A DNA stretch of 64,000 nucleotides from Candidatus Muproteobacteria bacterium (GCA_027449605.1 DAIDLH010000008.1:1-64000), one strand, 5' to 3'; positions 1 through 10,975 are shown, counted from the stretch's first letter. Notes: generated from the letters alone by a model not told the origin. Made by a program: numbers and translations.

Positions 1-116
1 CCTAGTATTGCGCCTACCTCATGCTCGGCGATTCTCTTTTCAAGATTATCTGTGTGGCCGGTGTAGTAACTGCCATCGGCGCATTTCAGGATATAAACCC
101 AGAAGGCCATGCCCAT
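1..116 (-). CDS. GIY-YIG nuclease-family protein, N-terminal part (runs off window)
   Basis: This frame is too short for the ORF track. On the minus strand an ATG at 116 opens a stop-free frame to the window edge, about 38 residues beginning MGMAFWVYILKCADGSYYTG. The pattern WVYILxCxDGSYYTGxT, followed by a basic LEKRI-x-EH segment, is the start of the GIY-YIG nuclease fold as found in small stand-alone family members of roughly 90-100 residues. A second in-frame ATG lies at 110. The gene is on the same strand as cbbS but behind its terminator, so it is probably transcribed separately. The cellular role of such stand-alone proteins is poorly defined. Family is fairly sure; function is not. 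Confidence 0.75.
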   Translation of the reverse strand, partial: MGMAFWVYILKCADGSYYTGHTDNLEKRIAEHEVGAIL

Positions 117-130
117 CCTATTTGTTGTGT

Positions 131-165
131 GCCGTTCGCACTTCGACTGGCTCAGTGCGAACGGC
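131..165. repeat. Inverted repeat of the GTTCGCACTTCGAC..GGCTCAGTGCGAAC type
   Basis: Twelve-base perfect arms (GCCGTTCGCACT and AGTGCGAACGGC) flank an 11-base loop containing TCGACTGGCTC. Sequences of this form are a common dispersed intergenic repeat in many proteobacteria. It lies between the GIY-YIG gene start and the cbbS terminator and may act as a hairpin in either transcript. Confidence 0.6.
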
Positions 166-173
166 TTCTAACC

Positions 174-210
174 AAACAAAAGCCCCTGCCCGGACTTCCG
201 GACAGGGGCT
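174..210 (-). terminator. Rho-independent terminator after cbbS
   Basis: Read on the minus strand, AGCCCCTG and CAGGGGCT arms extend into a nearly perfect 14-bp stem (one mismatch) followed by TTTTGTTT. It starts about 25 bases after the cbbS stop codon and should end the cbbLS transcript. Confidence 0.85.
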
Positions 211-235
211 CGGACTTCCCCAAAACCGGAAGCGG

Positions 236-592
236 TTACTTCATCTTGCCGCGGTAAATCACCATCGCGGCGCCCTGCGACTGCTTGAAGTTGTCGTAGC
301 CGACCAGGCGCACGTGATTGTTCGGGTGCGCCTTGTGGCAGGCATCGGCCTCGGCCAGGATGCGCGTCACGTCGGTCTCGCCGAACATCGGCAGTTTCCA
401 CATGTACCAGTAATGGTCGAAGGCGTTCTCCGGCTCGGTGTGCTCGATGGCCGGGTTCCAACCGCGCTTGACGATGTATTCCACCTGCTTCTTGATCTCG
501 TCGGTGTTCATGGCCGGCAGGTACGAGAAGGTCTCGAACTTGCGGCTCGATACGTCGGTCAGGCTCGATTTGTAGTCTTGCATTTCGCTCAT
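236..592 (-). CDS. cbbS: Ribulose-1,5-bisphosphate carboxylase small subunit (form I)
   Basis: The 118-residue product has the usual length and features of the proteobacterial form I RuBisCO small chain: an N-terminal FETFSYLP strand, the [12 protein letters not shown] core, and a C-terminal RLVGYDN segment. With CbbL it forms the L8S8 enzyme that carboxylates ribulose bisphosphate in the Calvin-Benson-Bassham cycle. It is the second gene after cbbL on the minus strand, separated by an imperfect palindromic repeat, and is followed by a strong terminator. No cbbQ, cbbO or carboxysome gene follows directly. The start ATG at 592 fits the family N-terminus. Confidence 0.97.
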   Translation of the reverse strand: MSEMQDYKSSLTDVSSRKFETFSYLPAMNTDEIKKQVEYIVKRGWNPAIEHTEPENAFDHYWYMWKLPMFGETDVTRILAEADACHKAHPNNHVRLVGYDNFKQSQGAAMVIYRGKMK

Positions 593-618
593 GGTATGAA
601 TCCTCTATATGAGTTTCC

Positions 619-694
619 GCCGCAGAGACGCAAAGTTCGCAAAGAAAACTGGATTAACTTCCCTTTCCCTTTGCGTTCTTCGCGTCTTTGCGGC
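619..694. repeat. Palindromic intergenic repeat, copy A (cbbL-cbbS)
   Basis: Left arm GCCGCAGAGACGCAAAG.. and right arm ..CGCGTCTTTGCGGC form an inverted repeat of about 26 bp with roughly 22 matches around a 24-base centre. It fills almost the whole cbbL-cbbS spacer, so it must be in the transcript, where it would form a long hairpin. It is the same family as copies B-E. Confidence 0.85.
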
Positions 695-703
695 AGGTGT
701 TAA

Positions 704-2134
704 TTACTTATGGACAACGTCGAGTTTGTCGACGGTGTCGAACTCGAACTTGATCTCTTTCCACGTTTCCATGGCGATCTTGAGTTCGGGCGAGGATTGC
801 GCGGCCTTGGTGAGGACGGCCTTGCCTTCCTTCTCGATAGGAATGCCCTGATTGCGCGCTTCCACGCAGGCTTCCAGCGCCACGCGGTTCGCGGCCGCGC
901 CCGCGGCGTTGCCCCACGGATGGCCGAGTGTGCCGCCGCCGAACTGCAGCACCGAGTCATCGCCAAAGATGGTCACGAGCGCCGGCATGTGCCAGACGTG
1001 GATGCCGCCGGAGGCCACGGCGAACGCGCCGGGCATGGAGCCCCAGTCCTGATCGAAGAAGATGCCGCGCTTGCGGTCTTCCTTCACGTACTTCTCACGC
1101 AGCAGGTCGATCCAGCCGAGGGTCGCCTCGCGGTCGCCTTCGAGCTTGCCAACCACCGTACCGGTGTGCAGATGATCGCCGCCCGACAGGCGCAGGATCT
1201 TGGTCAGCACGCGGAAGTGGATACCGTGGTGCGGATTTCGGTCGAGCACGGCGTGCATGGCGCGGTGGATGTGCAGCAGCATGCCGTTGTCGCGGCACCA
1301 GTTGGCCAGGCCGGTGTTGGCGCAGAAACCCCCGGTGATGTAGTCGTGCATGATGATCGGCGCGCCGATTTCCTTGGCGTACTCGGCGCGCTTGTACATC
1401 TCTTCCGGGGTCGGCGCGGTGACGTTGAGATAGTGACCCTTGCGCTCGCCGGTCTCCTTCTCGGCCTTGTGGATGGCTTCCATGACGAAGTCGAAACGCG
1501 CACGCCAGCGCATGAACGGCTGGCTGTTGACGTTCTCATCGTCCTTGGTGAAGTCGAGACCGCCGCGCAGGCACTCGTACACGGCGCGGCCGTAGTTCTT
1601 GGCCGACAGGCCGAGCTTCGGCTTGATGGTGCAGCCGAGCAGCGGACGGCCATACTTGTTCATGATGTCGCGCTCCATCTGGATGCCCTGGGGCGGACCG
1701 CCGCAGGTCATCACGTAGGCGATCGGAAAGCGCACGTCCTCGAGGCGCAGCGCGCGCACGGCCTTGAAGCCGAACACGTTGCCGACCAGCGAGGTAAACA
1801 CGTTGACGACCGAGCCTTCCTCGAACAGGTCAATCGGGTAGGCGATGAAGGCATAGAAGCAGGTGTCGTCGCCGGGCACGTCTTCGATCCGGTAGGCGCG
1901 GCCCTTGTAATAGTCGAGGTCGGTGAGGAGATCGGTCCACACCGTGGTCCAGGTGCCCGTGGACGATTCGGCGGCGACCGCGGCGGCGGCCTCTTCGCGC
2001 GGCACGCCGGCCTGCGGCGTGATCTTGAAGCACGCCAGGAGATCGGTCTCCTTCGGCGTGTAATTCGGCATCCAATAGGTTTCGCGGTACTCTTTGACGC
2101 CCGCTTTGTACGTCTTTACTTTGCCCTGGCTCAT
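704..2134 (-). CDS. cbbL: Ribulose-1,5-bisphosphate carboxylase large subunit (form IA)
   Basis: The 476-residue product is full length for form I RuBisCO. The active-site segments are intact: TIKPKLGLS with the catalytic lysine near residue 171, [11 protein letters not shown] with the lysine carbamylated for Mg binding near 197, HIHRAMHAV, and [18 protein letters not shown] (loop 6). The overall sequence ([26 protein letters not shown]) is of the IA type seen in chemoautotrophic proteobacteria. The start is supported by a strong GAGGAGG ribosome site six bases upstream. It is transcribed leftward from the region shared with cbbR and pairs with cbbS downstream. It is the CO2-fixing step of the Calvin cycle. 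Confidence 0.98.
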   Translation of the reverse strand: MSQGKVKTYKAGVKEYRETYWMPNYTPKETDLLACFKITPQAGVPREEAAAAVAAESSTGTWTTVWTDLLTDLDYYKGRAYRIEDVPGDDTCFYAFIAYPIDLFEEGSVVNVFTSLVGNVFGFKAVRALRLEDVRFPIAYVMTCGGPPQGIQMERDIMNKYGRPLLGCTIKPKLGLSAKNYGRAVYECLRGGLDFTKDDENVNSQPFMRWRARFDFVMEAIHKAEKETGERKGHYLNVTAPTPEEMYKRAEYAKEIGAPIIMHDYITGGFCANTGLANWCRDNGMLLHIHRAMHAVLDRNPHHGIHFRVLTKILRLSGGDHLHTGTVVGKLEGDREATLGWIDLLREKYVKEDRKRGIFFDQDWGSMPGAFAVASGGIHVWHMPALVTIFGDDSVLQFGGGTLGHPWGNAAGAAANRVALEACVEARNQGIPIEKEGKAVLTKAAQSSPELKIAMETWKEIKFEFDTVDKLDVVHK

Positions 2135-2251
2135 GTGGCCTCCTCGTTAGAAAACGTGTGAATTCCGGTATTTCGCCTGCTTTCTCCGGGCGAACCCGTA
2201 TCCTGGGCGCTAACCCTACTCCCTGCTTACCATAAATAATACTCACAATAT

Positions 2252-2285
2252 ATAATTGTTATGATAATTTATTACTTATAGTAAT
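2252..2285. promoter_or_regulatory. Divergent cbbL/cbbR control region with LysR-type sites
   Basis: The 166-base gap between cbbL and cbbR is AT-rich, unlike its surroundings. It holds the palindrome ATTACTTATAGTAAT at 2271-2285, which contains a T-N11-A core (TTAC-N5-GTAA), and the partly overlapping ATAATTGTTAT and TTATGATAA dyads at 2252-2267. LysR regulators bind T-N11-A motifs, and CbbR normally acts between its own gene and cbbL, so these are good candidates for the recognition and activation sites. The exact promoter boxes cannot be fixed by eye. Confidence 0.6.
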
Positions 2286-2300
2286 AGCGGGGCCGATACT

Positions 2301-3221
2301 TTGCACCTCACGTTGCGCCAACTCAAGGTCTTTGAATCGGTCGCGCGCCACCTGAATTACACACGGGCGGCGGAAGAGCTTTTTCTGACCCAGCCGGCCG
2401 TATCCATGCAGGTCAAGCAACTTGAGGAAAGCCTGGGCGTGGCGCTGTTCGAACAACTGGGCAAGCGCATCCACCTCACCGAGGCCGGGCGCGAGGTGCT
2501 CGCCTACGCGCGCACCGTGACCCAGCAACTGGACGAGCTCGAATCGGTGCTGAACCGCATCAAGGGGCTGTCGGGCGGGAAACTGCGCATCTCGGTCGCC
2601 ACCACGGCCAACTACTTCATCCCCACCCTGCTCGGCACCTTCTCGCGCCGCTATCCGGAGATGACGGTCAGTCTCGACGTGACCAATCGCGAGGCGCTGC
2701 TGCGGCAGCTTTCGGAGAACACCGTGGACCTCGTCATCATGGGCCAGCCGCCGTCGAGTCTTGACGTGGAAGCCGATGCCTTCATGGAAAACCCGCTGGT
2801 CATCGTCGCGCCGCCGGGACATCCGCTGGCGCACCAGAAAAAAATCCCGCTGAAGCGCTTGCAGGAAGAGGTGTTTCTCGTGCGCGAGCCGGGTTCGGGC
2901 ACGCGCAGCGCCATGGAGCGCTTTTTCGCCGAGCGCGAAATCCACCTGAAAACCGGCATGGAAGTCGGCAGCAACGAGGCGATCAAGCAGTCGGTGCAGG
3001 CGGGGTTGGGGCTGGGACTGCTGTCGCGCGCCACCATCGAACAGGAGCTGGAACTGAAGCGGCTGGTGGTGCTCGACGTCGCCGAGTTTCCCATCATGCG
3101 CCACTGGTACGTGGTGCACCGGCGCGGCAAGCGCCTTTCGGCCGTGGCCGAGGTGTTCAAGGATTTCATGCTGAAGGAAGCGCGCGCGTTACTGCACAAA
3201 ACAACCCGAGGCAAGAAATAA
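2301..3221 (+). CDS. cbbR: LysR-family transcriptional regulator of RuBisCO genes
   Basis: The 306-residue product has an N-terminal winged helix-turn-helix (LRQLKVFESVARHLNYTRAA, then LTQPAVSMQVKQLE, residues 4-60) and a LysR substrate-binding domain from about residue 90 onward. Divergent placement next to cbbL is the classic arrangement for CbbR, which senses metabolites such as NADPH or phosphorylated intermediates and activates CO2-fixation genes. The start is TTG at 2301, preceded by GGGG about nine bases upstream. No ATG gives the full family N-terminus. It ends two bases before the convergent CPCC gene. The specific name rests on context. Confidence 0.9.
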   Translation: MHLTLRQLKVFESVARHLNYTRAAEELFLTQPAVSMQVKQLEESLGVALFEQLGKRIHLTEAGREVLAYARTVTQQLDELESVLNRIKGLSGGKLRISVATTANYFIPTLLGTFSRRYPEMTVSLDVTNREALLRQLSENTVDLVIMGQPPSSLDVEADAFMENPLVIVAPPGHPLAHQKKIPLKRLQEEVFLVREPGSGTRSAMERFFAEREIHLKTGMEVGSNEAIKQSVQAGLGLGLLSRATIEQELELKRLVVLDVAEFPIMRHWYVVHRRGKRLSAVAEVFKDFMLKEARALLHKTTRGKK

Positions 3222-3222
3222 A

Positions 3223-3618
3223 TCAGCTGGCGAACCGCCGCCAGTAGGTTTCGCGCCAATAATAGAGAACGGTGGTGTCCGCCAGCGGATAGGAATCGGC
3301 GTAATCGACGCCGCGCTCGGGTTCCTCGATGTTGTCGTGCGCCGGGTCGAGCGGACGCCAGCCGGCTTCGCGCGGTTCTTCCGCGAACGGCACGCGGCCT
3401 TCGCCGCGATGGCGTCGTTCGGCGGTTCCGAGCTCGGCGTAATTCTGCTGCCCCTGTTCGAGCGACACGTGGTTGGCGCTGCCCGGCAGGCGCGGAAAGC
3501 GCAATTGCGCAAGGTCGTCCTCCCACAGGCAGATCGGGCACTTCTCGTGATTGCCGGGCTGGCGCTGAAACACGAGGTAGCCGCAGCAGGGACAGGGATA
3601 TTTCTGGCGGTCCATCAT
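3223..3618 (-). CDS. CPCC family cysteine-rich protein
   Basis: The 131-residue product begins MDRQKYPCPCCGYLVF and continues with CPICLWEDD. The two CPCC/CPIC pairs form a likely zinc-binding knuckle, followed by GSANHVSLEQGQQNYAELG. This matches the cysteine-rich CPCC family (Pfam CPCC), whose biochemical role is unknown. The gene converges on cbbR with a two-base gap, and its start codon lies about 40 bases from the fba terminator. Two adjacent ATG codons are possible starts. A link to CO2 fixation is not shown by anything except position. Confidence 0.75.
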   Translation of the reverse strand: MMDRQKYPCPCCGYLVFQRQPGNHEKCPICLWEDDLAQLRFPRLPGSANHVSLEQGQQNYAELGTAERRHRGEGRVPFAEEPREAGWRPLDPAHDNIEEPERGVDYADSYPLADTTVLYYWRETYWRRFAS

Positions 3619-3668
3619 GCTTCAAGAATAGGCCTGTCTGTACCGCACCGCAAACTTAGCGGCGAAAA

Positions 3669-3695
3669 ATAAAAAGGGGCGGTTACCCGCCCCTT
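3669..3695 (-). terminator. Terminator of the fba transcript
   Basis: GGGGCGG and CCGCCCC arms, extended by AA/TT, enclose a TTAC loop. On the minus strand the stem is followed by TTTTTATTTTT. It lies about 90 bases after the fba stop codon. Confidence 0.85.
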
Positions 3696-3719
3696 CGGTT
3701 GTTCCGCATTCAGCGCTTA

Positions 3720-3760
3720 CCCCTCATCCCCATCCCTTCTCCCGCAAGGGGAGAAGGGAG
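3720..3760. repeat. Dispersed CCCTCATCCC..CTTCTCCC repeat with hairpin
   Basis: The sequence CCCTCATCCC..CCCTTCTCCC followed by GGGAGAAGGG is a widespread proteobacterial intergenic repeat. The last part forms a perfect 10-bp stem (3734-3743 with 3749-3758) and lies just downstream of the fba stop codon, ahead of the terminator. Confidence 0.6.
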
Positions 3761-3786
3761 CGAGCCGAGGCGCGCTACGCGCGCAC

Positions 3787-4851
3787 TTAGTTCACCTTGG
3801 GATCGAGCTCGCCCTTGGTGTAACGCGTGGTCATGGCCTCGAGCGACAGCACCTTGATCTTGCTCGCCTGACCGGAGCAGCCGAAGGCCTCGTAGCGAAG
3901 CTTGCAGATTTCCTTCATGCCCTTGGTCGCGGCGTTGAGCCACTTGCGCGGATCGAATTCCTTCTTGTTCTCGGCGAGGAACTTGCGCACCGCGCCGGTC
4001 GACGCCATGCGCAGATCGGTGTCGATGTTCACCTTGCGCACGCCGTGCTTGATGCCCTGCTGGATTTCTTCCACCGGCACGCCGTAGGTCTGGCCCATGT
4101 CGCCGCCGTAGGTGTTGATCATCTTGAGCCAGTCCTGCGGCACCGAGCTGGAACCGTGCATGACGAGATGCGTGTTGGGTATGCGCTTGTGGATCTGCTT
4201 GATGCGCTCGATCGCGAGGATCTCGCCCGTGGGCGGACGCGTGAACTTGTACGCGCCGTGCGAGGTGCCGATGGCGATCGCGAGCGCGTCGACCTTGGTT
4301 TTCTTCACGAAGTCCGCGGCCTGGTCGGGGTCGGTGAGCAGTTGCGAATGATCGAGCTTGCCTTCGGCGCCGGAGCCGTCTTCCTCGCCGGCCATGCCGG
4401 TTTCGAGCGAGCCGAGACAGCCGAGCTCGCCTTCGACGGACACGCCGCAGGCATGGGCCATGTCGACCACGCGCTTGGTGACGTCGACATTGTATTCATA
4501 AGTCGCCGGCGTTTTCATGTCTTCCTTGAGCGAGCCGTCCATCATCACCGACGAGAAGCCGAGCTGGATCGAGCGCTGGCACACCGCCGGCGAGGCGCCG
4601 TGGTCCTGGTGCATCACGACGGGAATATGCGGCCACTCTTCGATGGCGGCGAGAATCAGGTGGCGCAGGAACGGGGCGCCCGCGTACTTGCGCGCGCCGG
4701 CCGAGGCCTGCACGATCACCGGGCTGTCGGTCTCGTGCGCGGCTTCCATGATGGCGCGCATCTGTTCCAGATTGTTGACGTTGAACGCCGGTACGCCGTA
4801 GGTATGTTCGGCGGCGTGATCCAGAAGCTGGCGAAGAGTGACTAGGGCCAT
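3787..4851 (-). CDS. fba: Class II fructose-bisphosphate aldolase (Calvin cycle type)
   Basis: The 354-residue product cleaves or forms fructose-1,6-bisphosphate and, in this subtype, also sedoheptulose-1,7-bisphosphate in the Calvin cycle. Class II zinc-enzyme motifs are present in order: VVMHQDHG (metal and catalytic residues), [28 protein letters not shown] and KVNIDTDLR. Length and sequence fit the proteobacterial Calvin-cycle subgroup of about 350 residues. It is the last gene of the minus-strand tkt-gap-pgk-pyk-fba series, 34 bases after pyk, and is followed by a dispersed repeat and a terminator. The upstream TAGGAGG sequence supports the start at 4851. Confidence 0.96.
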   Translation of the reverse strand: MALVTLRQLLDHAAEHTYGVPAFNVNNLEQMRAIMEAAHETDSPVIVQASAGARKYAGAPFLRHLILAAIEEWPHIPVVMHQDHGASPAVCQRSIQLGFSSVMMDGSLKEDMKTPATYEYNVDVTKRVVDMAHACGVSVEGELGCLGSLETGMAGEEDGSGAEGKLDHSQLLTDPDQAADFVKKTKVDALAIAIGTSHGAYKFTRPPTGEILAIERIKQIHKRIPNTHLVMHGSSSVPQDWLKMINTYGGDMGQTYGVPVEEIQQGIKHGVRKVNIDTDLRMASTGAVRKFLAENKKEFDPRKWLNAATKGMKEICKLRYEAFGCSGQASKIKVLSLEAMTTRYTKGELDPKVN

Positions 4852-4885
4852 AAATCCTCCTAAAACGGTTAGCGGTAAATTTAAA

Positions 4886-6325
4886 TCAGAATTCGGGCAG
4901 ATTTCCCACCATCGCCACTTTCATGGCGTTGGTGCCTCCCATCACGCCGGTCAGATCGCCCTTGGTGATGATGACCAGATCGCCGTCACGCACGGTGCCC
5001 CGGCGGCGCAGTTCATCGATCGCCTCCTTGTTGACCGTTGCATGATCCGACGTTGTGACTTCGAACGCGACGGGATAAACGCCGCGGTAAAGACTGACCT
5101 TTCTACGCGTGTCCACCTGGCTCGTCAAGGCGTAGATCGGCACCGCCGAGCTGATGCGCGACATCCACAGCACGGTGGAGCCGGATTCCGTCAGGGCGGC
5201 GATGGCCTTCACCGCCAGATGATTCGCGGTGTACATCGCGGCCATGGCGATGGCCTCGTCGACGCGCTTGAACATGGCGCGCATGCGGTGCGCGGACATG
5301 GTGACGTCGGGCTCCTGCTCGGCCACGCGGCACACCCGGTCCATGGCCATCACCGCCGCCACCGGATGCTTGCCGGCGGCGGTCTCGGCCGACAGCATCA
5401 CCGCGTCGGTGCCGTCGATCACGGCGTTGGCCACGTCGGAAACCTCGGCGCGCGTGGGAATGGCGTTCTCGATCATCGACTCCATCATCTGCGTCGCGGT
5501 GATCGACACCTTGTTGCGTTCGCGCGCCATCTTGATCAGCCGTTTCTGGATCGGCGGCACGGCGGCATCGCCGATTTCGACGCCGAGATCGCCGCGCGCG
5601 ATCATGATCGCGTCCGCGGCGTCGATGATCGCCTCGATGTTCTGCACCGCCTCGGCGCGCTCGATCTTGGCGATGATGCCGCCGTGGCCGCCGGCGGCGC
5701 GCAACAGTTGGCGCGCCTCGTTCACGTCGTCGGCGCTGCGCGGGAAGGAAATGGCGACGTAATCGGCGCGGATTTTGGCGGCGGTGCGGATATCCTCGCG
5801 GTCCTTGTCGGTCAGCGCCTTGGCGGTGAGCCCGCCGCCCTGGCGATTGATGCCCTTGTTGTTCGAGAGATCGCCGCCGACCACGACGCGGCAGATCACC
5901 GCGCTGCCGTCGACCTTGTCCACCCACAACACGATGCGTCCGTCGTCGAGCAGCAGCGTCGCGCCGCGGTCCACGTCCTGCGGCAGGGACTTGTACGTGA
6001 CGCCCACGCGTTCCTGGGTGCCGGCTTCCAGCGGATGATCCACGTCCAGAACGAACATCTCGCCTTCCTGCAAGGTGATCGGACCGGCCTTGAACTTGCC
6101 GATCCGGATCTTCGGTCCCTGCAGATCCACCACGAGGCCGATCTCGCGGCCGAGCGCCTTGGCGCGCTCACGCACGGTCTCGGCGCGCTGTATGTGCACT
6201 TCGTGCCGGTCGTGCGAAAAGTTGAGGCGCACCACGTCCAGACCGGCCTCGATGAGCTTATCGATGACTTTCGGATCTTCCGTGGCCGGACCGAAGGTGG
6301 CGACGATTTTGGTTCTACGCAGCAA
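4886..6325 (-). CDS. pyk: Pyruvate kinase
   Basis: The 479-residue product converts phosphoenolpyruvate and ADP to pyruvate and ATP. It begins [13 protein letters not shown], the standard N-terminus, and carries [10 protein letters not shown], the [31 protein letters not shown] active-site stretch, the ATQMMESMI substrate loop and the C-terminal allosteric domain. It sits between pgk and fba, linking the 3-phosphoglycerate made by RuBisCO to pyruvate for biosynthesis. The spacer to pgk is filled by palindromic repeat B. The start at 6325 gives the expected family N-terminus. Confidence 0.96.
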   Translation of the reverse strand: MLRRTKIVATFGPATEDPKVIDKLIEAGLDVVRLNFSHDRHEVHIQRAETVRERAKALGREIGLVVDLQGPKIRIGKFKAGPITLQEGEMFVLDVDHPLEAGTQERVGVTYKSLPQDVDRGATLLLDDGRIVLWVDKVDGSAVICRVVVGGDLSNNKGINRQGGGLTAKALTDKDREDIRTAAKIRADYVAISFPRSADDVNEARQLLRAAGGHGGIIAKIERAEAVQNIEAIIDAADAIMIARGDLGVEIGDAAVPPIQKRLIKMARERNKVSITATQMMESMIENAIPTRAEVSDVANAVIDGTDAVMLSAETAAGKHPVAAVMAMDRVCRVAEQEPDVTMSAHRMRAMFKRVDEAIAMAAMYTANHLAVKAIAALTESGSTVLWMSRISSAVPIYALTSQVDTRRKVSLYRGVYPVAFEVTTSDHATVNKEAIDELRRRGTVRDGDLVIITKGDLTGVMGGTNAMKVAMVGNLPEF

Positions 6326-6347
6326 ATGAATTCCCCAAGAAACACTT

Positions 6348-6426
6348 CACCGCAAAGACGCGAAGAGCGCAAAGAATTTCAAATATTATTCCCATTTATC
6401 TTTGCGTCCTTTGCGCCTTTGCGGTG
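6348..6426. repeat. Palindromic intergenic repeat, copy B (pgk-pyk)
   Basis: Arms CACCGCAAAGACGCGAAG.. and ..CGCCTTTGCGGTG are imperfectly complementary over about 28 bp around an AT-rich centre. It fills the space between pgk and pyk. Confidence 0.85.
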
Positions 6427-6431
6427 ATGAT

Positions 6432-7613
6432 TTACTTCTTCGCCCGCTCTTCGAGCATGGCCACTGCCGGCAGTTTCTTGCCCTCGAGGAACTCGAGGAA
6501 CGCGCCGCCGGCCGTGGAGATGTACGACACCTTGTCGTAGATGTTGTACTTCTGGATCGCGGCGATGGTGTCACCGCCACCGGCCAGCGTGAACGCCTTG
6601 GTATTGGCGATCGCCTCGGCGATCTTTTTGGTGCCGGCGCCGAACTGGTCGAACTCGAACACGCCGACCGGGCCGTTCCACACCACGGTGCCGGCCTTCA
6701 TGATGATGTCGGCCAGCTCCTGGGCGCTCTTCGGGCCGATGTCGAAAATCATGTCGTCGTCGGCGACGCTGCCCGCGTCCTTGAGCACAGCCTTCTCGTT
6801 GGCGTCGAACTTCTTGCCGACCACCACGTCGACGGCGATCGGAATCGTCGCGCCGCGCTTGCTCATTTTCTCCATGAGCGTCTTGGCGGTCGGGATGAGA
6901 TCCGCCTCGGCCAGCGACTTGCCGATTTTCTTCCCGGACGCGGCGAGAAAAGTGTTGGCGATGCCGCCGCCGACCACCAGCTGGTCGACCTTCTCGGACA
7001 GCGATTCGAGCACGGTGAGCTTCGTGGAAACTTTCGAGCCGCCGACGATGGCGACCATCGGCCGCTTCGGATTGAGCAGCGCCTTGGTCAACGCGTCCAG
7101 TTCCTCGGTCAGCAGGATACCGGCGCAGGCGATCGGCGCGAACTTGGCGACGCCGTGGGTCGAACCCTCGGCGCGGTGCGCGGTGCCGAACGCGTCCATC
7201 ACGAACACGTCGCACAGCTTGGCGTATTTCTGCGCGGTCTCGTCGACGTTCTTCTTCTCGCCCTTGTTGAAACGCACGTTCTCGAGCAGCACCAGCTCGC
7301 CCGCGGCCACGTCGAAGCCGCCGTTGATCCAGTCCTTCACCAGCCGCACCGGCTTGCCGAGCTTATGGGACAGGTCGTTAGCCACCGGCTTGAGCGAGTT
7401 CTCCTCGCTGTACTCGCCTTCGGTCGGACGGCCGAGGTGCGACATCACCATCACCTTGGCGCCGGCCTTGATGCAGTGATTAAAGGTGGGCAGCGAGGCG
7501 CTGATGCGCGCGTCGGACGTGACCTTGCCGTCCTTCACCGGCACGTTGAGATCGGCGCGGATCAGCACGCGCTTGCCCTGGAGGTCGAGATCGGTCAGCT
7601 TGATGACGGACAT
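6432..7613 (-). CDS. pgk: Phosphoglycerate kinase
   Basis: The 393-residue product phosphorylates 3-phosphoglycerate to 1,3-bisphosphoglycerate, the first reductive-phase step of the Calvin cycle, or the reverse in glycolysis. Visible signatures are [15 protein letters not shown] near the N-terminus, the [11 protein letters not shown] substrate region, [12 protein letters not shown], the nucleotide-binding [14 protein letters not shown], and GGGDTIAAI at the C-terminus. Length is typical. It lies downstream of gap on the same strand, with palindromic repeats on both sides (copies B and C). The ribosome site is weak, but the N-terminus [11 protein letters not shown] matches the family. Confidence 0.97.
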   Translation of the reverse strand: MSVIKLTDLDLQGKRVLIRADLNVPVKDGKVTSDARISASLPTFNHCIKAGAKVMVMSHLGRPTEGEYSEENSLKPVANDLSHKLGKPVRLVKDWINGGFDVAAGELVLLENVRFNKGEKKNVDETAQKYAKLCDVFVMDAFGTAHRAEGSTHGVAKFAPIACAGILLTEELDALTKALLNPKRPMVAIVGGSKVSTKLTVLESLSEKVDQLVVGGGIANTFLAASGKKIGKSLAEADLIPTAKTLMEKMSKRGATIPIAVDVVVGKKFDANEKAVLKDAGSVADDDMIFDIGPKSAQELADIIMKAGTVVWNGPVGVFEFDQFGAGTKKIAEAIANTKAFTLAGGGDTIAAIQKYNIYDKVSYISTAGGAFLEFLEGKKLPAVAMLEERAKK

Positions 7614-7638
7614 GGTTATAAGAACCTATATGAGTTTC

Positions 7639-7718
7639 TGCCGCAAAGGCGCGAAGGACGCAAAGAAAAGCAAAAGATTTTGATCAAAAACCTTTGCGCT
7701 CTTTGCGTCTTTGCGGCA
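7639..7718. repeat. Palindromic intergenic repeat, copy C (gap-pgk)
   Basis: Arms TGCCGCAAAGGCGCGAAG.. and ..GCGTCTTTGCGGCA pair over about 27 bp around an A/T-rich loop. The left flank TATATGAGTTT is shared with copy A, suggesting the repeat unit extends beyond the palindrome. Confidence 0.85.
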
Positions 7719-7735
7719 AGAGATATTACAAATAA

Positions 7736-8752
<1,017 letters not shown>

Positions 8753-8768
8753 TTATTTATGAATCTTT

Positions 8769-8844
8769 GCCGCAGAGACGCAAAGGGCGCAGAGGTTTTG
8801 AAATTGAAAACCGCTTTTCTCTGCGTTCTCCGCGTCTCTGCGGC
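8769..8844. repeat. Palindromic intergenic repeat, copy D (tkt-gap)
   Basis: Arms GCCGCAGAGACGCAAAG.. and ..CGCGTCTCTGCGGC pair almost perfectly at their outer ends around an A/T-rich loop. It fills the tkt-gap spacer. Confidence 0.85.
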
Positions 8845-8852
8845 GAAAACTA

Positions 8853-10892
8853 TTACAATATTTCTTCGACAACTTTGGCGACGTTCTCGCCGGTGAAGCC
8901 GAAGTGCTTGAACAGCGCACCGGCCGGGGCGGATTCGCCGAAACGGTTGAGGCCCACGACCTTGCCGTCAAGGCCGACGTACTTGTACCAGCCGTCGGTG
9001 ACGCCGGCTTCGACCGCCACGCGCTTCACGCCCTTGGGCAGCACACTGTCGCGCCAGGCCGCGTCCTGGGCGTCGAAGGTATCCGTGGACGGCATCGACA
9101 CGACGCGCACCTTCTTGCCCTTGGCGGCGAGCAGCTTCTGCGCCTCGACCGCGAGCCCCACTTCGGAGCCGGTGGCGATGATCACCGCCTGCGGCTGGCC
9201 GCTCTCGGCCTCGGACAACACGTAACCGCCGCGCGCGATCGCCTTGAGCTGCGCGGCGTCGCGTTTCTGGTGCGGCAGATTCTGGCGCGAGAAGATCAGG
9301 CTCGACGGACCGGCCTTGCGTTCGATGGCGAACTTCCAGGCCACGGCCGATTCGACCGCGTCGCACGGGCGCCATACCGACATGTTCGGAATCAGGCGCA
9401 GCGTCGCGGTCTGTTCGACCGGCTGATGGGTCGGGCCGTCCTCGCCGAGACCGATGGAGTCGTGGGTGTAGACGAAGATCGAGCGGATCTTCATCAGCGC
9501 CGCCATGCGCAGCGCGTTGCGCGCGTACTCGGAGAACATCAGGAAGGTGGCGCCGTAAGGGATGAAGCCGCCGTGCAGGGCGATACCGTTCATGATCGCC
9601 GACATGCCGAACTCGCGCACACCATAATAGATGTAGTTGCCGTCGGAGACGGTGTTGCTCACGCCCTTCGAGCCTTTCCAGATCGTCAGGTTCGAGCCGG
9701 CCAGGTCGGCCGAGCCGCCCAGGAACTCCGGCAATACCGGCCCGTAGCCGTTCAGCGTGTTCTGCGAGGCCTTGCGCGAAGCGATGGTCTCGGCCTTGGC
9801 GTCCACGGCCTTGATGAACTCCTCGGACTTGGCGCTCCAGTCCTTCGGCAGCTCGCCCTTCATGCGCCGCTCGAATTCGGCGGCCAGGTCCGGAAACTCC
9901 TTGCGGTAGGCGGCGAACTTGTCGTTCCATGCCTTCTCGGCGGCGGCGCCCTTGGCCTTGGCGTCCCAGCCGGCGTAGATGTCCGGCGGAATCACGAACG
10001 GCGCATGGCGCCAGCCCAGGTTCTCGCGGGTCGCGGCGACCTCGGCCTCGCCCAGCGCGGCGCCGTGGCAATCGTGCGAGCCGCACAGGTTCGGCGCACC
10101 GTAACCGATCACGGTCTTGCAGCAGATCATCGACGGCTTGTCGTTGACCGAGCGTGCCTCGAGGATCGCCCGTCTGACGGCTTCGGGGTCATGGCCGTCG
10201 ACGTCGCGCACCACGTGCCAGCCGTAGGCTTCGAAACGCTTCGGCGTGTTGTCGGTGAACCAGCCCTCGACGTGACCGTCGATCGAGATGCCGTTGTCGT
10301 CGTAGAACGCGATCAGCTTGCCCAGGCCGAGCGTGCCGGCCAGCGAACAGGCCTCGTGCGAGATGCCTTCCATCAGGCAGCCGTCGCCGAGGAATACATA
10401 AGTATAGTGATCGACGATGTGATGCCCGTCGCGGTTGAACTGGCCGGCCAGCGTCTTCTCGGCGATCGCCATGCCCACGGCGTTGGTGATGCCCTGGCCG
10501 AGTGGACCGGTGGTGGTCTCGACGCCCGGCGCATAGCCGTACTCGGGATGGCCCGGGGTCTTGGAATGCAGCTGGCGGAATTGCTTCAACTCGTCCATCG
10601 GCAGATCGTAGCCGGTGAGATGCAGCAGCGAATAAATCAACATCGAGCCGTGTCCGTTCGAGAGCACGAAGCGGTCGCGGTCGACCCACTTCGGGTTGGC
10701 CGGGTTGTGCCGGAGGAAGTCGTTCCACAGCACCTCGGCGATGTCGGCCATGCCCATGGGCGCCCCGGGATGCCCGGAGTTCGCCTTCTGTACCGCGTCC
10801 ATCGCGAGCGCGCGGATGGCGTTCGCCAGCTCGCGCCGTTGGGTTAATGCTTTGCCTTCACCCGCCTTGTGGGCGTGAATTTTTGCTGTCAT
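8853..10892 (-). CDS. tkt: Transketolase
   Basis: The 679-residue thiamine-diphosphate enzyme moves two-carbon units between sugar phosphates, regenerating pentose phosphates for RuBisCO. Features include [19 protein letters not shown] at the N-terminus, the ThDP-binding [13 protein letters not shown] to DDNGISIDG stretch, the pyrimidine-domain [19 protein letters not shown], and a C-terminal domain containing [13 protein letters not shown]. Length is standard. It is the first gene of the minus-strand cluster leading into gap, pgk, pyk and fba. It is preceded by a 358-base leader with a terminator-like hairpin, so the cluster may be controlled there. GAGG lies upstream of the ATG at 10892. 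Confidence 0.97.
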   Translation of the reverse strand: MTAKIHAHKAGEGKALTQRRELANAIRALAMDAVQKANSGHPGAPMGMADIAEVLWNDFLRHNPANPKWVDRDRFVLSNGHGSMLIYSLLHLTGYDLPMDELKQFRQLHSKTPGHPEYGYAPGVETTTGPLGQGITNAVGMAIAEKTLAGQFNRDGHHIVDHYTYVFLGDGCLMEGISHEACSLAGTLGLGKLIAFYDDNGISIDGHVEGWFTDNTPKRFEAYGWHVVRDVDGHDPEAVRRAILEARSVNDKPSMICCKTVIGYGAPNLCGSHDCHGAALGEAEVAATRENLGWRHAPFVIPPDIYAGWDAKAKGAAAEKAWNDKFAAYRKEFPDLAAEFERRMKGELPKDWSAKSEEFIKAVDAKAETIASRKASQNTLNGYGPVLPEFLGGSADLAGSNLTIWKGSKGVSNTVSDGNYIYYGVREFGMSAIMNGIALHGGFIPYGATFLMFSEYARNALRMAALMKIRSIFVYTHDSIGLGEDGPTHQPVEQTATLRLIPNMSVWRPCDAVESAVAWKFAIERKAGPSSLIFSRQNLPHQKRDAAQLKAIARGGYVLSEAESGQPQAVIIATGSEVGLAVEAQKLLAAKGKKVRVVSMPSTDTFDAQDAAWRDSVLPKGVKRVAVEAGVTDGWYKYVGLDGKVVGLNRFGESAPAGALFKHFGFTGENVAKVVEEIL

Positions 10893-10975
10893 GGATTAAT
10901 CCTCAATGCTTGAAAACCGGCGGAACCTGAAACCGGCGACACCTTACCGCTCCGCGACCCTCGCGCATGGCCGAT

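Noticed and set aside
236-2134. Carboxysome-associated RuBisCO operon
   Set aside because: A terminator and an unrelated GIY-YIG gene follow cbbS; no csoS or shell gene is in the window.
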